This document shows, one piece after another, positions 17,375 to 25,865 of a DNA stretch of 64,000 nucleotides. The notes below the pieces were generated by a model. It did not search any database and was not told the origin of the DNA. It saw only the letters and a program-made list of their open reading frames with translations. The position numbers and the translations under genes were made by a program. How positions within the stretch are numbered: the stretch's first letter is position 1; each line of letters opens with the position of its first letter. The DNA lies in assembly GCA_002400415.1 (NCBI GenBank), contig DGQP01000016.1, forward strand, positions 204,330 to 268,329, read 5' to 3'. The stretch is from Chitinophagaceae bacterium UBA4411 (GTDB lineage Bacteria; Bacteroidota; Bacteroidia; Chitinophagales; Chitinophagaceae).

Positions 17375-18673
17375 ATGAAAAAGATACTATTCCCTGTTCT
17401 CCTGTTATCCATTATTAACAGCAGCTTTTCGCAGACAACGGCAAATTTTACAGGAAGCTGGGAAGGAAAACTGAATGTTGGTGTTGAACTCAGGATCATC
17501 TTTCATGTAAAAGAAGATGGGAAGGGCGGATATATTTCTACCGCCGACAGTCCTGATCAATCTGCTTATGGTTTACCCTGTAATAATACAACCGTATCGG
17601 GACAACAAATTACAATTGAAATGACCAGCCTGCGGGCAAGCTACACTGGTAAACTCCTGGATGATTCCACTATTGACGGAACATTTACGCAGGGAAGTGA
17701 TATTGCCCTGACCCTTGTAAAGAAAAAGGAAAACAAGACCATATCTGCAACAGCCCTCCCACCGGTTACACTTTCTTATAAAAGCAGTGAGATAAGCGTC
17801 GCGTTAAAAGATGTAACTCTTTCCGGAACATTTTTTCAACCCCTGCAGGATGATAAGAAAAATGCTATACTCATCATTGCAGGATCAGGGCCTACCAACC
17901 GGGACGGCAACAGCCCGCTAATTCCCGGGAAAAATAACAGCCTTCTGCAATTGGCAGATAGTTTGGTTCATCACGGTATTGCTGTATTGCGCTATGATAA
18001 AAGAGGCATTGGTAAAAGCAAAATGTCTGCAGGGCTCGGGGAGGAGAATACAACCTTTCCGGATATGACGGCTGATGCAGTAGCCTTGTACGAATGGATC
18101 AAAGGGCAGGGATACACCAATATTTATATTGCCGGACATAGCGAAGGCTCGCTGGTAGGTATGATCGCAGCCGGGCAGGTGAAAGCCCGGGGCTTTATCA
18201 GTATTGCAGGCGCAGGCCGGAAAGCAGGCGATATCCTGAAAGAACAGCTTTCTGCCCAGCTGACTCCAGAATTGAATAAACAATTTGCAGCAGCTATAGA
18301 TTCGCTTGAAAAGGGCTTCACAGTTTCCAGGACATATCCGTCACTGATGTCCCTGCTGAGACCTTCGGTTCAGCCCTATATGCGGTCATGGCTGGCTGCA
18401 GACCCGCAGAAAATCATCAACCGGTTAAAAATTCCTGTGCTGATTCTGCAGGGCACAAAAGACCTGCAGGTGAAAGAAGCGGATGCGCTTTTACTGGCAA
18501 AAAATAATAAAAAAGCAACACTTGTTATTCTGCCCGGTATCAATCATGTGCTGAAAGAAGTTGCTTCTGAAAGCAGGGAAGAAAACCTCAAGACTTATTC
18601 TGATCCGAAATTGCCTTTGCCTGTTGCGCTGATCAGCGCAATAACCGGCTTTATTCACCGTTCATCAAAATAA
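17375..18673 (+). CDS. secreted alpha/beta hydrolase with N-terminal beta domain
   Basis: A 432-residue exported enzyme. After the signal peptide MKKILFPVLLLSIINSSFSQ comes a beta-rich domain (about 24-115: GSWEGKLNVGVELRIIFHVK and DGTFTQGSDIALTL), then an alpha/beta hydrolase from about 130. It has the oxyanion motif IIAGSGPTNRDGN, the nucleophile in IAGHSEGSLVG (Ser256), LRYDKRGIGKS, LQGTKDLQV and INHVLKE. It is an esterase- or peptidase-like enzyme of unknown substrate. It is third in the sdpR-sdpI transcript, spaced by six bases, so it is probably under SdpR control. Confidence 0.87.
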   Translation: MKKILFPVLLLSIINSSFSQTTANFTGSWEGKLNVGVELRIIFHVKEDGKGGYISTADSPDQSAYGLPCNNTTVSGQQITIEMTSLRASYTGKLLDDSTIDGTFTQGSDIALTLVKKKENKTISATALPPVTLSYKSSEISVALKDVTLSGTFFQPLQDDKKNAILIIAGSGPTNRDGNSPLIPGKNNSLLQLADSLVHHGIAVLRYDKRGIGKSKMSAGLGEENTTFPDMTADAVALYEWIKGQGYTNIYIAGHSEGSLVGMIAAGQVKARGFISIAGAGRKAGDILKEQLSAQLTPELNKQFAAAIDSLEKGFTVSRTYPSLMSLLRPSVQPYMRSWLAADPQKIINRLKIPVLILQGTKDLQVKEADALLLAKNNKKATLVILPGINHVLKEVASESREENLKTYSDPKLPLPVALISAITGFIHRSSK

Positions 18674-18678
18674 ACTGA

Positions 18679-19272
18679 TTGAACTACCTGGCCCATGCAT
18701 ATCTTTCCTTCCATCATCCCGGTATACTGGTGGGTAATATGATCAGTGATTTTGTAAAAGGCAAAAAGAAGTTTGATTACCCGGCAGATATTCAGAAAGG
18801 TATTATCCTGCACCGGGCGATTGATACCTTTACCGATGATCATCCCGCTACCAGAAGAGCAAAAGAAGTATTCAGGCCCCATTATCGTTTGTACAGCGGT
18901 GCATTTGTGGATGTGGTCTATGATCATTTTCTGGCTACAGATAGCCGGGAGTTTCCCGGTGTTTCATTACAGGAGTTTTCAGAACAGGTATATACAGTCC
19001 TTGATGAATATATGCATGGGTTCCCGGAACCCTTTAGCCAGATGTTCCCTTATATGAAAAAACAAAACTGGCTTTTTAATTACCGGGAAAAATGGGGCAT
19101 TGAAAAAAGCCTTGGGGGTGTTGTGCGCCGGGCCGCCTACCTTACTGAAAGTGACACTGCTTTTCGCCTGCTTGAGGAACACTACCAACTTTTATCCGGT
19201 TGCTATCGTCAATTCTGGGCAGACCTTCAGCCTTTTGCCCGCCGGCAGTTTGAACTGCTGGTAACTGAATAA
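18679..19272 (+). CDS. acyl carrier protein phosphodiesterase-like protein (TTG start)
   Basis: A 197-residue member of the AcpH/DUF479 family: NYLAHAYLSFHHPGILVGNM, FVKGKKKFDYPADIQKGIIL HRAID, and DVVYDHFLA. AcpH is a metal-dependent, HD-like hydrolase that removes the 4'-phosphopantetheine arm from acyl carrier protein. The family begins with the NYLAHA motif, and the codon before it here is TTG at 18679 while the codon before that is an in-frame stop (TGA, 18676-18678). TTG is therefore the only start that keeps the conserved N-terminus. It follows the hydrolase gene after five bases. Confidence 0.85.
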   Translation: MNYLAHAYLSFHHPGILVGNMISDFVKGKKKFDYPADIQKGIILHRAIDTFTDDHPATRRAKEVFRPHYRLYSGAFVDVVYDHFLATDSREFPGVSLQEFSEQVYTVLDEYMHGFPEPFSQMFPYMKKQNWLFNYREKWGIEKSLGGVVRRAAYLTESDTAFRLLEEHYQLLSGCYRQFWADLQPFARRQFELLVTE

Positions 19273-19348
19273 GGAATGAATCCATAAACGGAAACTGCCC
19301 AATCCCCAAATCAGCTACTTTTGTAACTATCTTATTCCGTGATCGTAT

Positions 19349-19933
19349 ATGAAAAAGAACAGCACGATGAAAAAAATTCTCTGTCTAATTGCCCTGCTCC
19401 AGGTATCATTTATGGCTTTGCTGGCACAGCAAAGCAGCCTGCCCCCCGTTGATAAATCCCCGGTTGATATCAGCTATTACCCTGCCAACTACCCGGTGTT
19501 GAAAATACAGGATAAAGTTACCGAGCCCTTAGCTGCAAGGGTTATATACAGCCGGCCCAAAAAAGAAGGAAGAACTATTTTTGGCGAACTGGTGGAGTAT
19601 GGAAAAGTATGGCGCCTTGGTGCTAATGAAGCCACGGAGATTGAATTTTTTAAGCCCGTAAAAATTGGCGGGAAAAAGATCAGCAAAGGGCGGTACACCC
19701 TGTATGCTATCATTAACGAAACCAGCTGGACCATTATCATTAATAAAGAAACTGATACCTGGGGCCAGTTTAAATATGATATAAAAAAAGATGTGGTGCG
19801 AACAGATCTGCCGGTACAAAAAACGCAGGAAGTTATTGAATCACTGGCGATGACCTTTGAAAAAACAACAACCGGGATGAACCTGGTTATAGCATGGGAT
19901 ACGATTAAAGTTGCTTTACCGGTTACTCTTTAA
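19349..19933 (+). CDS. DUF2911 protein, copy 1 (secreted)
   Basis: A 194-residue exported protein with signal MKKILCLIALLQVSFMALLA; the initiator could be the ATG at 19349 or the one six codons later. The DUF2911 signature is clear: VIYSRPKKEGRTIFGELVEY, VWRLGANEATEIEFFKPVKI, GRYTLYAIINETSWTIIINK and the C-terminal LVIAWDTIKVALPV. DUF2911 is widespread in Bacteroidota and has no known activity. A second copy follows after nine bases, so the two form one operon. Confidence 0.88.
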   Translation: MKKNSTMKKILCLIALLQVSFMALLAQQSSLPPVDKSPVDISYYPANYPVLKIQDKVTEPLAARVIYSRPKKEGRTIFGELVEYGKVWRLGANEATEIEFFKPVKIGGKKISKGRYTLYAIINETSWTIIINKETDTWGQFKYDIKKDVVRTDLPVQKTQEVIESLAMTFEKTTTGMNLVIAWDTIKVALPVTL

Positions 19934-19942
19934 ACACTTATT

Positions 19943-20593
19943 ATGAAACCGATCTCATCATTTCTTTACACTGCCCTTTTATTCGTATCCCTTGCTGCCT
20001 GTAATACCGGAGAAAAAAAGGAACCGGCAGCAACAAAACCATTGACAGCTCCCGGCACCGATACATTACCCAAAAAAAATCCTTCAGCATCCCTGAATTC
20101 ATATGTCGCAGTTGATGTGTCACCCATGGATATGTGCTATTTCCCGGTTGACTATCCTAAACTGAAAATGGTCGGGCAGGCCGATCCCCTGCCATTAGCG
20201 AGAGTTATTTACAGCAGGCCGCATTTACAGGGTCGTCAGCTTTTTGAAGCAATATTAAAATATGGGGAACCCTGGCGTTTAGGGGCCAACGAAGCCACAG
20301 AACTTCAATTGTTCAAAGCCGCCGCCATCAATGATAAAAAAATCCCGGCAGGACGTTATATTCTGTACTGCATCCCGGAAAGGGATAAGTGGACGATTGT
20401 TTTAAATTCAAATATCGATTGCTGGGGGCTTAAACAGGATGCATCAAAAGATGTAGCCCGCATTGATGTTCCTTCAAAAAAGACAATCCAGCGGATCGAG
20501 TACTTTACAATGCTGTTTGAAAAGACAGATTCAGGCACAGATCTGCTGATGGCCTGGGATGATACAGAAGTAAGACTGCCTTTTAGTTTTTAA
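19943..20593 (+). CDS. DUF2911 protein, copy 2 (lipoprotein)
   Basis: A 216-residue paralog of the preceding gene with a lipobox (LFVSLAACNTGEKK, lipidated Cys near residue 20) and a 40-residue linker before the domain. The domain again reads VIYSRPHLQGRQLFEAILKY, WRLGANEATELQLFKAAAIN and LLMAWDDTEVRLPF. Anchoring one copy while leaving the other soluble suggests a membrane-tethered and a free periplasmic partner; that is inference. The function is unknown. Confidence 0.88.
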   Translation: MKPISSFLYTALLFVSLAACNTGEKKEPAATKPLTAPGTDTLPKKNPSASLNSYVAVDVSPMDMCYFPVDYPKLKMVGQADPLPLARVIYSRPHLQGRQLFEAILKYGEPWRLGANEATELQLFKAAAINDKKIPAGRYILYCIPERDKWTIVLNSNIDCWGLKQDASKDVARIDVPSKKTIQRIEYFTMLFEKTDSGTDLLMAWDDTEVRLPFSF

Positions 20594-20639
20594 TACCGGC
20601 TCCTCTTACAATGCTGCACATTATTCAGATATTTACATT

Positions 20640-22487
20640 ATGTGCGGTATAGCCGGAATCATACAAACAGGAAATCCCCGTTTTAGCCGGGAACAACTGG
20701 TCAAAATGACCGATACGCTTTCTCACCGGGGGCCGGATGGCACCGGTTATTGGGAAAACCCGGAAGGAGAAGTGTTATTGGGGCACCGGCGTCTTTCCAT
20801 ACTGGATCTGAGTAATGCTGCCTCGCAGCCTATGCATTTCAGGAACCGCTATACCATCATCCATAACGGGGAGATCTATAATTACAAAGAAATAAGAGAA
20901 GAACTGGAAAAGCAGGGATATTCCTTCAAAACCCAATCCGATACAGAAGTAATTCTTGCTGCCTATGATCACTGGGAAGATGAATGCGTGGAGCATTTTG
21001 ATGGTATGTTTGCCTTTGCCATCTGGGATGAGGAATTAAAAGAACTCTTTGCCGCCCGGGACCGCTTTGGCGAAAAACCTTTCTATTATTTTTTTGATGG
21101 TCATGCTTTCATTTTTGGATCTGAAATAAAAGCAATCCTGGCAGCGGGCATTAAAAAACAGGCTAACCTGCAATTACTTTTTAATTTTCTTACAATCGGG
21201 TATGTTGATAATCCTGAACGGCCGGAAGAAACATTTTATACCAATATCAATAAACTCCCCCCTGCCTCCCTGCTTTATTACAATCCTGCCGGCAGAGAAC
21301 TGTCGGTTGAAAAGTACTGGGATATTGACATAAACAATAGTAATAAAAAAATAACGGATACAGAAGCAGTTGAAAAATTCAATTCCCTTTTTACCGAATC
21401 TGTCCGTAAAAGATTGCGGAGCGATGTATCAATCGGAACATCTTTAAGCGGAGGCCTGGACAGCTCTTCTGTTGCTGCCATTGCTGCGGTGCAGGGTGCT
21501 CATCATTTCCTGCCAAAGGCCTTTACAGCAGTTTTCCCGGGATTTGAAAAGGACGAATCTGTTTTTTCAAAACAGGTGGCTGATGCATTTCACCTCGAAC
21601 AATTTACAACAGCTGTAACAGCAGATGATCTTTTGAAAAACTGGGACAAACTATGTTATCACCAGGAGGAACCGTTTGGTTCTGCCAGTGTATTTCCACA
21701 GTTCAAAGTATATGAGCTGGCAAAACAACATCACACTACTGTTTTGCTGGACGGGCAGGGTGCTGATGAAATACTCGCCGGTTATTCCAAATATTACAAA
21801 TGGTATTGGCAGGAGCTGTTTGTCAAACGAAAACTGGTCAGCAGCGGCGAAATAAAGGCAGCCCAAAAGCTGGGTGTGCAGGAGTCATTCACTGTTAAAA
21901 ATATCATGGCTGCCCTGTTTCCGGATTTTGCCGCTGTGATCCTGGAACGCCAATACCTCCTTAAAGCGTTAAGACAGGAAGACCTTACCCGTGATTTCAT
22001 CAAATTGCAAAGTAAAGAAGCCTATTACAGCACACCATCAAATTTCAATCTGAATGGCGCCTTGTATTTCAACACCTGCCTGCATGGCCTGGAGGAATTA
22101 TTGAGATATGCCGACCGGAATGCCATGGCGCACGGTTGTGAAGTACGGCTTCCTTTCCTTGATCACAAATTGGTTGAGTTCGTTTTTTCCCTCCCTTCCC
22201 ATTTTAAGATCAGGCAGGGCTGGACCAAGTGGTTGTTAAGGACATCCATGAATGAAAAACTACCGGCGTCCATTGCCTGGCGAAAAGACAAAGTGGGCTT
22301 TGAACCCCCGCAGCAACAATGGATGCAGGATAAAAAAATGCAGGACCTCATTCACGAGGCAAAAAAGAAAATGGTCAATGAAAAGATATTAAAACAGGAT
22401 GTATTGAGCAAACCGGTTCGTCCGCTGGGTAGTACTGCCGCTGATAACTATGACTGGAGATACCTGAGTGCCGCAGCATTTACCTGA
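20640..22487 (+). CDS. asnB: asparagine synthase, glutamine-hydrolysing
   Basis: A 615-residue two-domain enzyme making asparagine from aspartate, ATP and glutamine. The mature N-terminus is Cys2 (MCGIAGIIQTG), the Ntn glutaminase nucleophile; LSHRGPDGTG and IIHNGEIYNY complete that site. The synthetase domain carries the ATP pyrophosphatase loop SLSGGLDSSSVAAI (Ser270-Ser276) and LLDGQGADEILAGYSKYY. It has the usual length of this family, which also includes enzymes acting on polysaccharide or peptide precursors; no such cluster surrounds it. Confidence 0.92.
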   Translation: MCGIAGIIQTGNPRFSREQLVKMTDTLSHRGPDGTGYWENPEGEVLLGHRRLSILDLSNAASQPMHFRNRYTIIHNGEIYNYKEIREELEKQGYSFKTQSDTEVILAAYDHWEDECVEHFDGMFAFAIWDEELKELFAARDRFGEKPFYYFFDGHAFIFGSEIKAILAAGIKKQANLQLLFNFLTIGYVDNPERPEETFYTNINKLPPASLLYYNPAGRELSVEKYWDIDINNSNKKITDTEAVEKFNSLFTESVRKRLRSDVSIGTSLSGGLDSSSVAAIAAVQGAHHFLPKAFTAVFPGFEKDESVFSKQVADAFHLEQFTTAVTADDLLKNWDKLCYHQEEPFGSASVFPQFKVYELAKQHHTTVLLDGQGADEILAGYSKYYKWYWQELFVKRKLVSSGEIKAAQKLGVQESFTVKNIMAALFPDFAAVILERQYLLKALRQEDLTRDFIKLQSKEAYYSTPSNFNLNGALYFNTCLHGLEELLRYADRNAMAHGCEVRLPFLDHKLVEFVFSLPSHFKIRQGWTKWLLRTSMNEKLPASIAWRKDKVGFEPPQQQWMQDKKMQDLIHEAKKKMVNEKILKQDVLSKPVRPLGSTAADNYDWRYLSAAAFT

Positions 22488-22572
22488 TCCTGTAAAAAGA
22501 ATCATTCCGCCTCAGCAGCCGGGCATGAGAACGGAATGAATACTCATAGCTAACAGGCATTGCAACAAATCT

Positions 22573-23019
22573 CTACTCCTTATCAGCTCTCCTGAATTTA
22601 TCCACCTGTTGCGTATTGCCGTATGGATCGGCCTTTACTGTATACCAGTTCTTTTCATCTTTTAAAGTAATGTTATACGAAATTTCTGATTCAGATGAAA
22701 TTTCAGTTACACCAAAGATTTCTTTACCGGCATATTTCTTCTTCATCCTGGCCAGGATATTCGGGGGCAGGTTCTTTTCACCATAATACCGGACTGTCTC
22801 CAGCAGGTTGCCTTCGTTATCATATACAGCTCTCACCTGTACCTCGCTTACCTTGAAATTGGCCTGGCAACTGTTATCCATTTCTTTCCAGGTCACTTCT
22901 TCTGCATTGGCGAATGTTTCTTTGAATGCTTTCAGTACTTTCTCGCTTATTTCAGGAGGCGTTGCAGCAGCTGCACTAATGCTGACCAGCATCACTGCGA
23001 GATAAATTAATTTTTTCAT
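22573..23019 (-). CDS. secreted PepSY-like protein, paralog 3
   Basis: A 148-residue exported protein starting MKKLIYLAVMLVSISAAAA (cleavage near ATA/AAA); a longer frame begins 66 bp upstream but would bury the signal peptide. It follows the same layout as the two copies at 15-16 kb: FANAEEVTWKEMDNSCQANF, YDNEGNLLETVRYY and SYNITLKDEKNWYTVKA. The function is unknown. Its promoter (23055-23085) has identical spacing to theirs but lacks the CACnTGTAAC element. Confidence 0.8.
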   Translation of the reverse strand: MKKLIYLAVMLVSISAAAATPPEISEKVLKAFKETFANAEEVTWKEMDNSCQANFKVSEVQVRAVYDNEGNLLETVRYYGEKNLPPNILARMKKKYAGKEIFGVTEISSESEISYNITLKDEKNWYTVKADPYGNTQQVDKFRRADKE

Positions 23020-23054
23020 GGTTATACTTTTAAGGTTAAAGATCATTGACAACA

Positions 23055-23085
23055 CAAAGCTATTCTCATCAGCAGCGGAAGGCAA
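23055..23085 (-). promoter_or_regulatory. promoter of PepSY-like paralog 3
   Basis: On the minus strand TTG (complement of 23083-23085), exactly 20 bp, and TAGCTTTG (complement of 23055-23062). The -7 box lies 35 bp upstream of the ATG at 23019. Confidence 0.55.
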
Positions 23086-23322
23086 GCGATTCTCTATTAT
23101 TGGTAAATGAAGTTTATGCTATGGGAATATGTATGAAATCATAAAACAAACTGAAACAGGGTAAAGCCTGTTTGAAAAATAGTTTTGCCCATATCAAACA
23201 TGATATTATTAACGGTGTTTACCGGCAGCAGGTAATGTTAAATAACCTTAACGGCGGATGAATGGTAAATAAAGCGGCATTTGCCCGATATTTCACATCT
23301 TTGCAACCACAATGATGTAATT

Positions 23323-24462
23323 ATGAAGATTGCTACAAAGATGATCCATGCAGGCGCCACACCTGATCCCTCTACCGGTGCCATTATGACCCCGGTCTAT
23401 CAGACATCCACCTATGTGCAGGAAGCACCCGGCAAAAACAAAGGATTTGAATATGCCCGTTCACAAAACCCCACCCGTAAAGCGCTGGAAGAAGCTTTTG
23501 CCATTATTGAGAATGGACAGTTTGGCCTGGCATTCAGCAGCGGTGTGGCAGCTACCGATGCTGTGATTAAATTATTAGAACCCGGCGATGAAGTAATCTG
23601 CGCCAATGATATGTACGGGGGTACTTATCGCCTCTTCACCAAAGTGTTTGAAAAATTCGGTATCCGGTTTATATATACAGATACCACCCATGCTGCTAAT
23701 GTTGCGGCAGCCATAACTGATAAAACCAGATTGGTCTGGCTGGAAACTCCCACCAACCCGCTGATGAATATCACGGACATTGAAGCAGTTGCAGCTATCA
23801 CCAGGCCAAAGAATATACTTCTGGCTGTTGATAACACATTTGCATCCCCTTACTTACAAAACCCGCTCGACCTGGGCGCAGATATCGTGATGCACTCCGT
23901 CACAAAATACCTGGGCGGGCATAGTGATGTGATACAGGGTGCACTGATGATGAACAGCGCAGAACTGAGAGAAAAACTGTATTTCATCCAGAAAAGCTGC
24001 GGTGCTGTTCCCGGGCCGATGGATTGCTTTCTGGTATTAAGAGGTATCAAGACATTGCATGTACGGATGAAACAGCACTGTGAAAATGGAAAGATCATCG
24101 CCGGCTGGTTGCGCAATCATCCAAAAGTAGCCAAAGTATACTGGCCCGGCTTTGAAGACAGCCCGGGTTATGGAGTAGCAAAAAAACAAATGCGGGATTT
24201 TGGCGGCATGCTGAGTTTCACTTTAAAAGATGACAGTATTGAAAATGCGACCCGGGTACTTTCTTCCACCCATTTATTCTCATTAGCCGAAAGTTTGGGT
24301 GGAGTTGAATCACTGATCAACCACCCTGCCTCCATGACCCATGCTTCCATTCCGAGAGAAGAACGGTTAAAGAATGGGTTAACAGACTCCCTGATCCGGC
24401 TGAGCATTGGTATTGAAGATGCAGAGGATCTTATTGCTGATCTGGAAAAAGCTATCGGTTAA
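23323..24462 (+). CDS. cystathionine gamma-synthase-type PLP enzyme
   Basis: A 379-residue enzyme of the Cys/Met metabolism PLP family. The ATG at 23323 is chosen because MKIATKMIHAGATPDPSTGA is the usual start. Visible are PVYQTSTYVQ, YARSQNPTRKALEEA, FSSGVAATDAV, DNTFASPYLQNPL and the PLP lysine in HSVTKYLGGHSD (Lys195). It most likely makes cystathionine from an activated homoserine, or cleaves it (gamma-lyase); the two are not separable by eye. A CATCTTTG -7-like element lies at 23295-23302. The next gene starts two bases after its stop. Confidence 0.9.
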   Translation: MKIATKMIHAGATPDPSTGAIMTPVYQTSTYVQEAPGKNKGFEYARSQNPTRKALEEAFAIIENGQFGLAFSSGVAATDAVIKLLEPGDEVICANDMYGGTYRLFTKVFEKFGIRFIYTDTTHAANVAAAITDKTRLVWLETPTNPLMNITDIEAVAAITRPKNILLAVDNTFASPYLQNPLDLGADIVMHSVTKYLGGHSDVIQGALMMNSAELREKLYFIQKSCGAVPGPMDCFLVLRGIKTLHVRMKQHCENGKIIAGWLRNHPKVAKVYWPGFEDSPGYGVAKKQMRDFGGMLSFTLKDDSIENATRVLSSTHLFSLAESLGGVESLINHPASMTHASIPREERLKNGLTDSLIRLSIGIEDAEDLIADLEKAIG

Positions 24463-24464
24463 AC

Positions 24465-25550
24465 ATGAAACTGCTCAATTTTCTTCTTGGATGCATCGCC
24501 TCTATTATGCTGTTAACTTCCTGTAACGCTCAGGGAGATCAAACTGATAATAACCTGGCCAGTTTTATTATTAACAAAGCCGACAGCTTATATAAAAAAG
24601 AAAAATTTCCCGGCATTTTTGTTGCCGTCTTAAATAAAGGCGAAAGAAACTACTATACTACCGGCTTTGCCGATCCTGATAAAAAACTAATTTTTGATTC
24701 AACTACTATTTTTGAAATCGGCAGCATTACTAAAACGTTCACGGCCTACGTTGTGGAAGCTGTATTAAAAGAGAAAGGCATCAGCGACAGCAGTTCTATC
24801 CTTACTTACCTCCCGGATTCTGTGCAGCAAAATAAATTGCTTGCAGGCATTAGTTTTCTCAGCCTGCTCAACCACACTTCGGGCTTACCAAGGTTACCGG
24901 AAAACATGGATCTCGCTTCCATGAGCATGTCACCTTACGATAACTATACTTCAGCCAATCTTTTCAACTACCTGAAAACATGTGCTCCGAAACCAGACGG
25001 GAAAAGTAACTATTCCAATCTTGGCGCAGGGCTTGCCGGTGTACTGGCAGAAAGAATTTCCGGGAAATCCTATGCAGCATTGCTGGACCAGTATATTTTT
25101 ATCCCGTTCAAAATGGTAACACCGGATAAAGCCATTGACAAAAATGAAAATAAGAGTCAGGGATATTTTGAGAATGCCAAATCAGATTACTGGAATATGA
25201 ATATACTGGCCCCGGCCGGTGGTCTGAAATGTGCTGGCAATGAGATACTCACGTACCTGCAAACCATGTCATCTCCGGCAAGCGGCCAGTCAAAAGAAAT
25301 TATCAATATCCTGCTTGAACCAACCGTAGCTGTTAACCCGGCAATAAAAGTTGGAAGAGGCTGGCATATATTGGAGCAAAAAGATAAGCCTGTTATCTAC
25401 TGGCACAATGGTGGTACATATGGCTTTTCCACCTTCTGCGCCTTTCTGAAAGGAGAAGATAAAGCAGTACTCGTTGTTATTAACCAGTTCAACAAAAATG
25501 CTATCAGCGACGGATTGGGTATAGGCATCATGAGAAAATTATTACAATAA
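24465..25550 (+). CDS. serine hydrolase lipoprotein, beta-lactamase family (class C-like)
   Basis: A 361-residue protein with a lipobox (LLTSCNAQG, Cys20) and the penicillin-binding fold: SxxK motif GSITK (Ser87, Lys90), YxN motif NYSNLG (Tyr183, Asn185), and a C-terminal WHNGGTYGFS in the KTG position (HNG). Relatives include esterases, D-aminopeptidases and carboxypeptidases; real beta-lactamase activity is uncertain. It should sit in the periplasm on a membrane. It follows the cystathionine-synthase-type gene by two bases, probably as one transcript. Confidence 0.87.
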   Translation: MKLLNFLLGCIASIMLLTSCNAQGDQTDNNLASFIINKADSLYKKEKFPGIFVAVLNKGERNYYTTGFADPDKKLIFDSTTIFEIGSITKTFTAYVVEAVLKEKGISDSSSILTYLPDSVQQNKLLAGISFLSLLNHTSGLPRLPENMDLASMSMSPYDNYTSANLFNYLKTCAPKPDGKSNYSNLGAGLAGVLAERISGKSYAALLDQYIFIPFKMVTPDKAIDKNENKSQGYFENAKSDYWNMNILAPAGGLKCAGNEILTYLQTMSSPASGQSKEIINILLEPTVAVNPAIKVGRGWHILEQKDKPVIYWHNGGTYGFSTFCAFLKGEDKAVLVVINQFNKNAISDGLGIGIMRKLLQ

Positions 25551-25709
25551 CAGGTGCCCCGGCGGGGTTAGTTTTACATTAAAATAAAATTAGATGCGGA
25601 CTGGTAACCCGCACCCCTTCCCCGGTAACCCCGTTGTGGCACAATCTTAGATTAAGAGTCTCTGGAGACAACAGCAACTGCGGATCAGATCAACTCAAAA
25701 TCAATTATC

Positions 25710-25856
25710 ATGCTTTACCTTATTGCAATCATACTTATCATCGGGTGGTTACTCGGATTCTTTGTGTTTTCTCTCGGCGGGCTTATTCATGTGCTGCTGG
25801 TAATTGCAATTATCGCAATTTTGCTGCGGATCATCCAGGGACGAAATCCTGTGTGA
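25710..25856 (+). CDS. 48-residue membrane protein (lmo0937-like)
   Basis: A short gene of 49 codons, ATG at 25710 and TGA ending at 25856. The product starts MLYLIAIILIIGWLLGFFVF and continues to a second hydrophobic stretch (LLVIAIIAILLRI), ending IQGRNPV. Two helices joined by a short SLGGLIH turn, with a final basic tail, match the tiny lmo0937-type membrane proteins common in Bacteroidota and often induced by stress. The function is unknown. It lies 9 bp before the TIGR02757 gene and about 160 bp after the serine hydrolase gene. Confidence 0.75.
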   Translation: MLYLIAIILIIGWLLGFFVFSLGGLIHVLLVIAIIAILLRIIQGRNPV

Positions 25857-25865
25857 CAATTATGA

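Noticed and set aside
22502..22539. Terminator after asnB
   Set aside because: A perfect 8-bp stem (TCATTCCG / CGGAATGA) exists but no T-run follows and the loop is 22 nt.
24465..25550. Antibiotic-resistance beta-lactamase
   Set aside because: The fold is shared by many esterases and peptidases, and the HNG variant in place of KTG leaves lactamase activity unlikely to be inferred.
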